This document shows, piece after piece, positions 33,737 to 44,879 of a stretch of DNA of 64,000 nt. Each line of letters opens with the position of its first letter. Within the stretch, counting starts at the first letter, position 1. Origin of the DNA: Macrolepiota albuminosa. Its lineage: Eukaryota; Basidiomycota; Agaricomycetes; Agaricales; Agaricaceae. The position numbers and the translations under genes were made by a program. The DNA lies in the NCBI GenBank assembly GCA_027475525.1, contig JAMWFC010000049.1, positions 5,440,947 to 5,504,946 of the forward strand. The letters are read 5' to 3'. The notes under the pieces were generated by a model. It searched no databases. It saw only the letters and a list, made by a program, of their open reading frames with translations, and was not told the DNA's origin.

Positions 33737-36025
33737 TCAGTCTTCGCCATCAGAGAGCGGCAAGGAATCGTCGAAAGGCAGGAGATCGCCAACCTGAACA
33801 TGGTTGAGGGCCTGCCACTCTAGCGCCTCATTACAGTCGGCTTGGTACTCTTGCAGCGCATCCATACTACGGGTCAAATTGGAGTATCGAAGTCGCGAAG
33901 CCATGATTTGTTGCCGGACTCGTTCGCGCTCGCGACCCAATACTGCACGCATGCTTGCCGCATGTACCGCCATCCGCTCTATAACCTGGGGCGGGTATAA
34001 GGCGACCACAGGATAGACGAGGTCTTCCCCCAGCCACTCATAGGAGTCGCCAGCAACCCTTGGCTGAGGCTGGGGAGTCCAAGACGAGGGGCCACTCGAG
34101 CTGGTCCAGTGCTGCATGGCTAAGTCACCCTCACTTACCCAGGGGGCGGCAGGCTCTACCGGCGGCAACTCCTGGGACTCGCCAGGTATCTCCCGCAATG
34201 TTTCGTCCACGTCGCCCTCGGCATCCTCGTCTCCCTGTTCCTTCCCTGGCGACCCCTGGCCTGTCCCTCCCAACTTCTCAACATCCTCAGGCGCCCCCAT
34301 CTCAACGTCCTCCGCTGCCGACCCCGTTTGAGCGCCAACGTTGGACGGGCCAGCAGATGCGCCATCCGCCAAGTCAATTGGGGACAGCAATTTACTGGGA
34401 CCGGCCTCTCCGCTAGGAGGGGGCAGGCGACTCGCGGCAAGGGCCTGTTCCAACTCTTTCATCTCCCTGTCCTCAGCACTTGGAGAGGGGGATGGCGACT
34501 CGATACGGACGCGTTTGGCCTTTGCTTTACCCTTGCCGGGAGAAGAGACCTTGCGTTTTTCTAGGCGCTCGCCAGCGCCATACTTGCCGACAGATTCGGA
34601 ATCCTCTCCTTGACGTGTCGGTAGCGCCAAGGAGGACTTGCTAATACTGGCTGCTCTTCCGGCGGCAGCCTCCTGCCTCTGCTTCTCTACAAACTCCCTC
34701 GCGCGCTTGACCAAAACTGCTCGGGAGAAAGTCTTCTCAACAACGGAGTCTGGCGCCCCTCCCCGCTCGCGACTCTTGGCGCCATCGATGGTACAGGCAC
34801 GCTTGAGAGTGCCGCACCGGTAGCAAGGTTGGGCGCCAGTGGGGAACCAACAACTTTCGGGATCGTTGTCAGCCCAACATTTGTCGCACTAAGATCAGTT
34901 AAGTGGAAGAAAGGTCATAAAAAGAATAGTTGCTTACCGCTCCCCGCGAATCTTTGAACTCTTGGCGGGTCGCCTTGTCCACTGTGCGCTTATTCTTCAT
35001 TTCTGGGAGTTCCACTCCCGCTTCGATCCCCTCATCCAAAGTTACCTCCTCCCGTCGCGGCAAGAGCAACGCCTTCAGTTCCTTGTCATCGAAAGAGGAC
35101 TGGGTGGGAAGCTGTCTCATGGTTAGCAGAGGCTCAAGTACAGTTGGAGACCACTTACCGCATACTGAGGGGCCTTTCCTTTGCGAGACTAAAAGAATTG
35201 ATTAGCGACGCCCGACAGCGGCAAGAAAGGATGAGGCTTACCTTCTTTTTCAAAGTCTTGCCTGGCTTGATTGGGGAACCCACTTTGCTTGCCGGTAGTG
35301 CTGGGTTCGGGGCACTACCGGCAAGCGAACCTTTGCTAGACCCGGCGGCGGTGGATTCCTGCCTTTTCGTAACAGGCGCCTGCTCCTTGCCGACGACCTC
35401 CTCCTCACCAGTAGTTTCGCGTCCCTCCTGCGCCTGGATTCTTTCCTTGGCGTCCCGCGACGCCTCGGCAAGCGCCTCCTCACGAATTGCCGCCATCTCT
35501 GCATCGACCTGCAGGTTGGCGAGAGGCGCCAATACCTCTTGCTTGCTGTGAGGAGATAAATCAGACCACAGCTAAGTTAGAAATAACAGTTAGAGATACT
35601 CACTCAGGCGCTGGCGCGCTTACCGTCATTGGCAAGGCGCCAGAGAGGATGTCCTCCAGTTCGTCCTCAATGGTCGGGACGGGAGGAGGCGCCTAGGGAC
35701 CCAATCAGCTAGCGACACGGAAAAGACTAAAAATACTTACAAAGCGAGAAAAAGGCGCTAACCAGTCGGCGCCACGATTATCGATATAACGCGCCCGGCA
35801 CCACTCCCGCACCTCAATTTCCCTGTCCCAGCCGACGCCAAGGACGCGAACTTCGTACCAGCGCTCTAACAACTTCATCACGGCAACAACCAAGTTTGGA
35901 GGCGCCTCCGCGCCTACACCCTCGATGCGCCTGATAAAGTTGTTTGCCTTGTCAATGTAGGCGGAGGCAGCGTCTTGAGCCTCGCGAGATGGGACGGGGG
36001 GCGGAGTTGGAATACGGAAGGACAT
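33737..36025 (-). CDS. Antisense accessory gene of element C (Cys-module protein)
   Basis: Multi-exon minus-strand gene between pol and the 3' LTR. ATG at 36025. Exon 1 holds a helical domain with LVVAVMKLLERWYEVRVLG and EVREWCRARYIDNRGADWL, ending at a GTAAGT donor near 35740. Small exons follow (VPTIEDELEDILSGALP; VDAEMAAIREEALAEASRD; SSFDDKELKALLLPRREEV). The last exon starts with the Cys module CDKCWADNDPESC ... CYRCGTLKRAC (C-x2-C-x8-C-x8-C-x2-C-x6-C), then a basic, nuclear-signal-like KGKAKAKRVR, a Pro/Ser/Glu-rich region and a helical end ERMAVHAASMRAVLGRERER, stopping at 33737. All visible exons are open. Its relative on element E shares EVREWC-type and Cys-module sequence. Possibly a nucleic-acid or Gag-binding factor, but that is inference only. 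Confidence 0.75.
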
Positions 36026-36180
36026 ATTTTTATTATTGAGCGCCAGGAAAAGATGGGGAGAAGAAACGAAGTCCAAACTCACGCGCCAGGACTATAAACA
36101 AAATCTCAAGAACGCACGGACCACCTGTCACAAAAGCGGTAACGGTAGCCTTATTTGGTGACTGAGGACAGTCAATTTTT

Positions 36181-36194
36181 CAGTTGGGGGGAGA
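36181..36194 (+). other. Element C polypurine tract
   Basis: CAGTTGGGGGGAGA immediately before the 3' LTR. The same motif occurs inverted next to the element E LTR (42225-42240). Confidence 0.8.
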
Positions 36195-37133
36195 TGATAG
36201 GACCCCATATAGGTTAGGCGCATCAACGGCAGGCTCGGCACCGGCTCCGGAAACCTTGCCGCACTCGTTCCGAACTTAGCGCACGCGTTCTACCTATTTT
36301 AAGCCATTTCTGACGGCCGGACACGGCAAGAAGCAGATCCAATCAATGATAGCGCCGACGGCAGCAGGAATGACAACTGACAGATGGCATCAGTCACTGA
36401 TGACAGCGCTTAGCGAGAAGCTTGATGATCTATCAAAAACTGACGGACAGCTTGGCGTTTGACCTTGGCGTCTGACACCGCTTACCGTCTCGATTTGGCG
36501 CCCAACGTCGCTTAGGTCTTCTGACAGACAGAAGGGTGATGGATTGATGATTTAGCACCGCGATCTGCCGCCTGGTGGCGCCAAGGGTCTTGAATGGACG
36601 GTAGGAATCTGAAACTGTTGGAGCTACCCCTATGAAATTTTCCAGTTTACCGCACTTTGGCGATGGTTGGTCACTGGCGACGGTGAACTCCTTGTAGTAT
36701 ATATATTACTTACCGACTTGTACATACGGACAGCAGACGAATAGACCACAGTTTCCCCATCCCTTACGCTCAAGAGCTCATTTACGCTACGGTCGGCAAC
36801 GTCGAACTCATCGGCAGTTACAGACGTTCGCCAACACTCGACATACTCGCGCCTTGCAACTACGGCAGGCATTATCGACGCTTAGAACTTCGCTAAGCTT
36901 ACCGTGCTCTTGCCGCTTCCCGTTGCCGTGTTCACTTACCGCATTTTCTTAAGCGCTTTACCTTAGCGCTTGACACTTGCCGACTCCGTTACCGACTTTT
37001 ACCCTTTTTCACAGACGCGTTCTCTGGGACCTGCCCGGGACTCCTCAACACACTTATAGCGCGCCCAACGCACACTCTTGGTTAGGTAACACTTTAGCTA
37101 CATTTGTTACTGACCAAACTTTGGGCGTCATCA
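36195..37133 (+). repeat. Element C 3' LTR
   Basis: 939 bp, TGATAGGACC to GTCATCA. It contains the TATA-like GTAGTATATATATTAC near 36700 and many CTTACCG/TTACCG and GCGCTTA repeats. It is related to the 929-bp inverted LTR at 41296-42224. Confidence 0.9.
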
Positions 37134-37520
37134 CCATACCGTGTTCTAGACGCAGAGCCAAGCACCTCCAACTACGTGTTGGAGCTGCCTCTGGCATTGC
37201 AGGAATGATGCATTGTTCCAAAGTTTCACGTGTCGCTGTTGCAACCATACAGCACGTCTGACGATGCGCTATTTCCTAACAGGGCCACCCCGGGCCCCTA
37301 TGATTTTGGGGCTCGAGATGATGACAAATGGTTTGTTGAGTGCATCATTGGGCACCAGTGGACTGAGCGTAACATGCTCGAGTTTGAGGTACGCTGGTCT
37401 CTTGGGAATACAACATGGGAGCCACACTCCCATTGCTCCAAGTTGGCGGCACTTGACCGTTATTTAGAGTTGAAGGGCATTAAGCGCCCACATCAATTAA
37501 GTAAGCGTGCTGGCGCTTAA
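37134..37520 (+). pseudogene. Element A integrase C-terminus with chromodomain-like end
   Basis: After the CCAT duplicate, the frame left at 31524 resumes as YRVLDAEPSTSNYVLELPLA. A frame shift or stop lies near 37205, then FHVSLLQPYSTSDDALFP, DKWFVECIIGHQW and LEFEVRWSLGNTTWEPHSHC, a chromodomain-like pattern with W-x4-TWEP. It ends at TAA 37518. Confidence 0.88.
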
Positions 37521-37623
37521 TTTGATTGGCAGTGCCGATCGTGGCTTGGCTGAGTTGGTCAGCAGCTGTGGCTGAAACACGTCTTAAAAGGCAAAATTTC
37601 TTTTTCGCCTTTTTCCCTCAACC

Positions 37624-40600
37624 ATGGACAACATGCCCATGGACCAGAGTGAGCAGCAGCAGCAGCAGATTGAGTTTGTGCCGTTGGTTGTACTGTCGGC
37701 TGAAGGGGGGGCAGATGGCTCCCCCGCTGACCCAAAATGCGCCCCAGTAGGGACAATTGCAACAGGCCGTGGGCTTCCCACAGCAGCAGCAACCACCAGC
37801 AGCGGGCTACCTGCCGCAGCAGCTGGTGATCAGTGGCTATCTACCACTTCAATCCATGCAGGGCAACTTCATGCCCCAGAATGCACCTGTGGGCGGCTAT
37901 CAGCCCCAACAACTAGTAGTGGGTGCTTATGCGCCACATCATGCAGGGGGCCAATCAGCCCCCAAGCAGCGCCAGGATGGGGGCAGTTTGCCCCTGCTAT
38001 GGTGAGAGGGGCTATGGGTGCACATTCCTTGCTCCAGTATACCGTCCTGGCGCACTACCCTGGCATGGGTGGTGCGCCCGTAATAATGCCGTACCCCCTG
38101 GCTTGGATGGGGGCATGGGGTGCAATGCCCCAGTACAACACCTTGTATGAGGCGACAGCCAAGAGAGGCAGGTCAGCTTCCCTGTCAACCACAGTACCAG
38201 TCAACAATCTAGAGGGACGCAAAGCACCCCTCGTGCAGGCCACCCATGGCTATTGAGAGCACAGAAACTCTCAATACAGAACTAAGCATCAGTTCATCGG
38301 CTGAGGTGCCGATGGAGAGCCTGGCCAAGCTCTCCTTGCTACAGCGGCTGGAAATGCCGCACCAATCTGAGCCCAGCTCGGAAGAGGAGTCGCGTCCTCG
38401 ACGCAACAAAGGAAAAGCATGGGCTATCAAGCCCAGTCGCAACCAGGACTTAGTCCTGGCTACCCTTCTCCAACGTCTGGGAGACAACGGGTACAAGGTA
38501 CCCACAGAGTCATCATTCCTCCGCGATGTGGAGGCAGTCGTCCTCATCTGCCGGATGATGGACGACATGGATCATATGCGCGCCCAGTGCAAAACTGATC
38601 TCCTTGCCCTATCAGCCGCTCGTAAGCGGCAGACTACACCCCCAAGTCGGGACACCAACTCCAGCAAAAAGGCGCATCGGCAAGGAGTAGAAGATGTGCC
38701 CTCCCACTCGATTAAGTTGGGCGTTGTTGCCCCCAGCTGGGAGGCCGGCCTAGGACGGGACATCCTTCCCTATGAAGATGTCCCTGCTCCAGCTGCCCCC
38801 TGGCTTATCCAGCGCCTTGCCAGCGGCATGTCTGAGGTTGCATCTTCGCAACCAGTATCCATGGTTTCCACCACACACTCTGGGGAGCAGAGCTCCAGGG
38901 GCGTGAGCACATGCCCCACTGAGGCTAAGGGCATGCATATGTCAATGTGCACTTCCCTGAGGATGCTCCAAAAGGGGCCCCAGGGGCTAACATTCCCTTT
39001 TTACCCACAATACTGCTAGAGGGCCCGCCAGCCCGACTCCCGCAGTGTGTGTGGGCAATGGACCCACGGTCTGATAAGTCGGAGCTGGAGAGGCTGCCAT
39101 CTCCGCCCTCCGATGACAAGTGGTATGAGGAGCCTGAAAAGGCTTGCATGGAATCCCCCATGCCGCATGAGACGGCAGCACAATGTATGGCACGCGAATG
39201 GCTCAACAGTAATCGACGGGCCAAAATGGACCATCGGGCGCAGGATAGTGCCAAGCAAGGAGCTGCCCTCCTCGAGGACAAAACCGGGCACATCCCTGAT
39301 GCGCTCAGTGTTGTGATCTATCGTGATCACACTGTTGAGTGCCAGAACTCATTCTTTGGTGCAAGGTTAGCTCCCCAGTTCTATTGGTCACTGGTGACCA
39401 ATACCATATTCGTTGGGCAAGACGCCCGTGCAGCCAGGTCCTTCGAGGCTGACAAAGAGGGCAATGCCACGTCGACACCCCATAACAGTAAGGTGTACCA
39501 AGTGGCACCTCGTGGGTTTCTCCGCAGTCCTCAAGAAGTCTGCAGGCTTCATTCACTGGTTAACAACCAGTTTACGCTGATTCGTCAGTGTCAGTTGGGC
39601 TATCTATTGCTCAACAAATTCAAGTGGGTGGCGCTCAACTGCCACCCTACTGCCCGAGACAAAGCGATGTCTCACCTACTCAACAAGGTCGCATATAGGA
39701 CCATCGCGGTACCCTTTGCAAGTCCAGAGGAGCAGGAGAACATCCCGCGAATGATTGTGCCAACGTGGATCTATCGCTGCAAAGAGGGAGGGAGAATTGC
39801 CTTCGTCAGCCTTACTCCCCCTGATCCAAAGCAACCATTTGCTTTGGACTACCTGGGCTCATATGCCCTCCTCTATGGACATCCTGGGATGTCCAACATA
39901 TGGACCGGTCTAGCCATGGACCGTGCCATGCACATCCATTGGCGCAGCCTCTTTGGGTTTGCACTTGTATGTGCCCTCAGCACCAGCCGCCCCTCCAAGT
40001 TCACGGTACACAAGTACCTGGCCTACATATTTGCAAGGCCAGGCCTCTACAAAGAGGCCATGGCTGAGTACAAGGTGGCTATGGGGCAAGTCTTTGTGCC
40101 CCTCCACACCGACGACCCTAACTTCAAGGCTCGGGCTGTGGACATCCCAGAAGCATCAGCTTCCATGTTCACCACTTCGGACGCATTACGCATCCTCCTT
40201 CACAATCAAATTCTGGTCAGCTGGGCTGACCATGCGTACACCTATGGGGTCACCTACTTGGCCCACCTCTTCTTCAGCGACAGCTGGCTCTACAATGAGG
40301 CGGCCGCTATCGACGACGAGAGGCTCCAACGCCTCAACCATTATGGTACACCCCAGTCCATTGCTCAGTGGGATGGGTGGCGCGAGGCCACCATTGGCAA
40401 TCGACAATGCCTGATGCTTCAGCAGCAGGACAGTTGTCATGCTTATGACAACGCGCTCACCAAGGGGATGTACCTCCTCATCAGGCAAGACATTCATGCC
40501 CACAAAATCTGGATGCGCCAGTACCCGTCCGACACTGGGGATCTTCCTGATCTCCAACCACCTATCCTGGGGTTGATCATCGACCCCAATCTCACACTGT

Positions 40601-40776
40601 CCCCCCTTCAGGACTATGACAACTCCCTGCCAGTAGCAGGGCCCTTGGGCACTTCCTATGTGCCTGCACCCGAGGATGAGCTCCTCGACTACGACATGGA
40701 CAACGCAACTGCCAATCCATTCTGGAAACCTGGGGACTCTCCAATTGCCCCCGTCTCTGACTTACCGACGGCCTGA
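37624..40776 (+). pseudogene. Element A extra sense ORF downstream of pol, unknown function
   Basis: Read in three frames: ATG 37624 opens a Gln-rich start (MDNMPMDQSEQQQQQ), a Gln/Pro/Ala/Gly-rich middle follows in a shifted frame (37757-38005), then 38246-38940 (LVLATLLQRLGDNGYKVPTE), then a long uninterrupted frame 38947-40776 (609 codons). The long part looks like a folded domain: CVWAMDPRSDKSELERL, LGYLLLNKFKWVALNC, FALVCALSTSRPSKFTVHKY, YGVTYLAHLFFSDSW. No envelope features (signal peptide, membrane anchor) are seen. It belongs to element A by position between the integrase and the polypurine tract. From memory, similar proteins occur in other basidiomycete genomes. The function is unknown. 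Confidence 0.65.
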
Positions 40777-40825
40777 CCATCGTATTACTTGAGACCGTAG
40801 CTCGGTCTGATTGGGGGGTCTCTCT

Positions 40826-41183
40826 ATGACCTGGGACCCTCAGCCAGCTGGGCCAACCTAGCCATGGCCCGACCCATGGATGCCCTCTCATATAGGAGCA
40901 TTCCCAGGAGTCTACCAGAAACCCCACTCATCCCCAATGGACCTTGCCCAATTCTCCCCAGCAAAGGTTTCTTTGCCCCCGCCCCCTACTATGGTTACCA
41001 ACACCCTGGCCCCCAACCCCAGGGACCTTCCAACTATGACTATCCACCTCAACACTACCTGGCTGCTGCCCTACCTGCACAGACCCAAATGGGACAACAA
41101 CACTTCAAGGAGTACAAACGTCAACAAGATGAGGTACTCTACTTGCTCAGGATCTTGCCAGAAAACTTTGCACAGCGATGATG
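40826..41183 (+). pseudogene. Fragment of element B-family gag, 5' part
   Basis: Matches B at 21590-21972 through the short leader ORF and the start of gag. ATG 40864 is intact here, where B has ATA. It reads SYRSIPRSLPETPLIPN and HFKEYKRQQDEVLYLLR, then stops at 41180. It begins within the end of element A, so a B-family copy, or a recombination, replaced the 3' LTR of A. Confidence 0.82.
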
Positions 41184-41295
41184 ATGCCAACTGTGGTTGG
41201 GTGCGCTGGACGTATATGCAGTATAACACCATCTCCAGCACCTGGCACGTGGGGTTGTGAGGAGTCCTGGCAGGGTCCCAGTATGCTCAAGCAGA

Positions 41296-42224
41296 TGTGA
41301 TAGGACAATGCGCTAGATGATAGCACCTCGGATGCTACCTAGCAAATAGTAAGCATTGTAGTTTAAGTAAAGATATAGAGAATAAGACAAATAGCACAGC
41401 ATAGTGTGCCCATAGGTGGCACTGTAAATGACAAAGACAAGATAGACAAAGCTAGCACTGAACTTAGTGACAAAGTCAGGCAAAGCTAGTGCAATTTGAA
41501 TGCTAAGTGTAACTGGATGCTCAAGAGGTTACAATTTGTTGTTATATACATGTAAAGTAGCTAGTTTTTATACTATGTGCTACTGTATTTCCAAAAATAA
41601 GTCCATTGACGGCGCTACCAATTAGCACTTCTCTTCATGGTTGTAGCTAACAGCCACCTGTCAACGGTGACCTGCAGCACATGGATGACAGTGACCAATG
41701 GCGGCTCTAAAACTACTTAGAAATGGTACAAGTTTGCTCACTTTTTGATGTAATTTAATTGGTCAGGCCATTCTGAGGTATGGTCAGAAAATCCTTGACA
41801 GATGCCATGAGCGCTAATCCCGGCACTAAACATTGTACCATCTTTTGATAGATTTGAATGTTGGGTCTGCATGTATCCTATCTTGTTGTCATTGATTCCT
41901 TTAGACTTCTGATTGAAGTGCCTCAGTGATTGACAGTGCCAACTGCTAACTCCTTTTGATATTGATTGGGGTTTGGTCAGAGTCAACTTCCTGCCATTGT
42001 GCTAGCACTATGAGTTCTGAGCCTCCTTGATCTTCAAAGTAGATGAATGGAGTGTGCTGAAAGACTGATAACTGGTGATATAAGGTGAATAGATAAGTCT
42101 TGCCATAGAGCGACAGCGCTAGGGCTGCTCTGTATCCAAACTGGTTGCTAGAGTCTCCAGTATGTCAAGTGTTGGTCAATCTATAATGTCCCTTGATACG
42201 CTCAGTCTGAGTAGAAGCCTATCA
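41296..42224 (-). repeat. Element E LTR
   Basis: 929 bp, close to the 939 bp of the C LTR. In plus orientation it runs from TGTGATAGG to GCCTATCA. The shared border with the polypurine tract, and TGGTATAT-free but AT-rich internal sequence, support the call; the left edge is set by length and the TG dinucleotide. Confidence 0.7.
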
Positions 42225-42367
42225 TCTTCCCCCAACTAAAAAATTGGCTGTTCTCAGTCAAACGCCATCATTAATTTGACTGTGCTATGATCTATGTGAT
42301 GCTGCCGGTGCCATATAAAATCCTCTTAAGCTCTATCTCTCCGTATTTTTTGTCCCATCTTTTTAGC

Positions 42368-44128
42368 ATGTCTACCTTCAGTGCCTCTGCCCTTTGAAAT
42401 TTCCTGGCTAAAGCTTCTTATTTGTTCAATTGTGCTAAGTCTGTTGGTCCTACAGATGCACCACAGACTGTCCCTGGCATAATGCAGCTTTATCAGTGGT
42501 GGTTGGCAGTATGTAGCTCTGACAGTTCCTGGGAGTGGGGCATCAAGGTTCGTGAGTGGTGCATAGCCCGGTACTACAAGTATAAAGATGCCAATTGGTT
42601 GCACCTATTTGCAGACCTTTTTATAAGTTTTTAAGTATGATTTTGGTTTTGTTGCGCTAAGATTCAGTGCCCATACTAGGCTCCCTCCTTATCCAACAAG
42701 ATCAACGTGTTGTTGGCTAATACCAAGGTTGGCAAAGTAAGTCTCTCCTTTTCTTCCCCAACTTCCCAATGTTTGACCTTGAGTAGTCGGTTGCTATGTC
42801 TCCTATCATTGCCAGTCTCCCTAATGCTCCATCAGCCTCCACTGTCTCTTCTGCTCCTACCACTCTTCCTTCTTCTACTTCTGTTCAGCCTCCTTCTATT
42901 CTTGGCAGCCCTTTTTGTGGTGCTGCTTCTTCCACTCACTCTGCCCCAAGTGCTGCTTCTCTCATTCGCACTGCCCTGCCTCATTCAGCCATTAAACATA
43001 TTGCTGTATCTCATAGCAAACCACAAGCTGGCCTGATGCGTCCAACTTCCCATGATTCTCCACGTAATTTTGCCATTGTCATTGAATGAGCACCCCCTGC
43101 TTGTGTTAGTCCTCCCAAATGTACCGTGCATACTTCACTTATCTCCCCTATTCCATTTTATTGACTTCTTCATTCCAGATTAATCTCTCTGCTTGCATTG
43201 CCCCTTTGTATATTGTAAGTGCTTTATTCATTGTTGCTAGTACTTAGCACCTAATCTTTGATGGTGATAGGTGCCTAACCAAACCATGTTCACTAATGCA
43301 GAGCTCCATGACCTGTTGCGTCTTTGCTGTGATACTACCATCATTGATACCAGCATCTCAGCTGGTGTCCAAGTACTGGGCGCCAAGAAGAAGGTTACAG
43401 TTGTGCCTGTAGAGCATCATGCTTTTCAGACAAAGATTGGTGTGGTAGGCACTTGTTTGTTTTTGATATGTTGATGACATCACTAACTGATTTCCCAGTG
43501 TGACAAATGTTGGTCTGAGAATGATCCTGAGGGCTGCTGGTTTCCTACTGCCTCTCTTCCTTGCTACCGGTGCAATGTGTTGAAACAAGGTTGCGCTTTC
43601 AATGGGATTCATACTTGTGAACCCAGTGGGAATGCCATCATGCAAAAGAACTACAAGCATGCTGTATTAGTTCATAATGCCCATGACTTCATACTGCAGC
43701 AACGTGATTTGGCGGCTACTCACCAGCCCACGGTGATTAGTGCTGCCAGCCTGGCACTGCCAACTACCCAAGATGGCACCACTGTGGCAGCATCCTTTGC
43801 TCACTCTCCTTGTCGTCCCATCTCCTTGAAATGTAAGCCTGTTGTTGCATCCCCTAGCAAGAGTCCTGGTAAGTGCCGCAAATTAGCGCCTGCTACTCCT
43901 GTGGTTTTGTCTACCACTGAGTCATCTATGGGTGAGGGGGAGGACACTGAGAGGAATGCTGAGGGAGAGGATGATGATGAAGCTGAGCCTGTCATTGATA
44001 TCAATGCGCTGTTGGCAATATGTGCTCTCCTGCTTTGCTTTACTCCCCCTATCACCGCTAACCCTCATCAGAGTGGCCTCAGTAGTAACCAGTGTGTGGT
44101 TTTCTTAACTTCCTTTCTTTTGTGCTAA
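42368..44128 (+). pseudogene. Antisense accessory gene of element E (Cys-module protein)
   Basis: ATG at 42368 (MSTFSASAL, then TGA at codon 10). The first exon has GIKVREWCIARYYKYKDANW, matching EVREWCRARYIDNRGADW of the element C gene. Later exons include ELHDLLRLCCDTTIIDTSI (compare ELKALLLPRREEVTLDEGI) and the Cys module CDKCWSENDPEGC ... CYRCNVLKQGC near 43500-43600, split by an intron just before it as in C. An acidic tail GEGEDTERNAEGEDDDEAE follows, and the stop is at 44126. A further exon may reach about 44300 after a GTAACC..CTTAG intron. The early stop suggests decay. Confidence 0.7.
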
Positions 44129-44330
44129 CTCCTTAGTTGCTAGGTCCTCCACTCCCTCCTGCATTATTTGATTGGTTTAGATCTGCAGTGATGATGCCCA
44201 AAAGTTGATCAGTAGCAGATATGGTTTACAGCTACTGACTGCTAAGTGTTGAGAAAGTCTTAGGCAGTTCCCAGAGAACAAGTTGGAAATGAGTTGAATG
44301 GCAAGTTTTTAGGTAAAGGTCAGTAATGGT

Positions 44331-44879
44331 AGTCAGTAAAAGAAGGGCACTAACAATGAAGTGTGCCTATGTGACAGATTATCATGTGTCAAGAATGCTA
44401 TTAGCACAACTTAGAGTATTACATAAGACAACATCTTGTATTTACTTTAGTACTAGTCAAATCCAATATAGCGGTCTGATTTAGCACTGTGTGATCCACA
44501 CAAGATAGTTCTAGCTCATAAGCAACAGTTACATTTTTTTTAAATTTTCTGCTATTGGCTTTAGATTCTAGGCTTGTTACTGACTAGACAACTCATCAAA
44601 AAACTCTTGATTTCTGTTGGCATCACGTTGAAAATGTGCTTCCATGACTGGCTTTCTTGATCTGGACCCCCCTTTCCCAGCCCCAGATATAGGTGACCCA
44701 CCTGTATCTTAAGCTGTGAAGATGCAAACCACATCTACTTATCAGCTCCCACTAAAGCGGGATGAAAAGCTACCTCACAATGTTAGCACAAGCTTTGGAA
44801 TGCTGGGTGGGCTATCTGCATCATGGATGATGTCTATTGTATAGCCTAGTAGTAAAGTTCATCAGTTCAGTCCAAAGGT
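44331..44879. other. Junction zone between elements E and D
   Basis: About 550 bp of AT-rich, CpG-poor sequence with no open frame that I can connect to either element. It probably holds the truncated end of E and the start of D. Confidence 0.4.

Larger units (their letters stand above)
31525..37133 (+). mobile_element. Element C: young Ty3/gypsy-like retrotransposon with antisense gene (contains assembly gap)
   Basis: LTR starts TGATAGGACC at 31525 and again at 36195. The 3' LTR ends GTCATCA at 37133. CCAT flanks both sides (31521-31524 and 37134-37137). The 74 bases of 5' LTR before the gap are identical to the 3' LTR start. The integrase part of pol is open to the end and the antisense gene has no stops in its exons. 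A 100-N gap removes most of the 5' LTR, gag, protease, RT and RNase H. This is the youngest insertion visible here. Confidence 0.92.
13677..40821 (+). mobile_element. Element A: chromodomain-type Ty3/gypsy retrotransposon, decayed, hosting insertions B and C
   Basis: Order on the plus strand is gag, zinc knuckle, aspartic protease, reverse transcriptase, RNase H, integrase and chromodomain, the Ty3/gypsy (Metaviridae) order, followed by an extra sense ORF. Integrase is interrupted twice: by element B at 20650 (GCCAG duplicated) and by element C at 31525 (CCAT duplicated). Removing each insertion with one duplicate restores the frame. The 3' LTR is missing: a polypurine-like GATTGGGGGGT near 40810 is followed at once by a B-family gag fragment. 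The left border is approximate. Nonsense codons throughout show it is inactive. Confidence 0.85.
41296..44330 (-). mobile_element. Element E: older, inverted relative of element C (3' part only)
   Basis: In minus orientation it has a polypurine tract and an LTR start TGATAGGCTTC (42224 downward) that match the C polypurine tract and LTR start, and beyond the tract an antisense gene homologous to that of C (here on the plus strand). No integrase could be found between about 44.3 and 44.9 kb, so the element is truncated. Sequence is CpG-poor and rich in TG and CA compared with C, typical of an old methylated copy. The right border is approximate. Confidence 0.78.

Noticed and set aside
37624..40776. 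Envelope gene (retrovirus-like) in element A
   Set aside because: Position fits an env gene, but there is no signal peptide, furin-like site or C-terminal membrane anchor in the readable frame.
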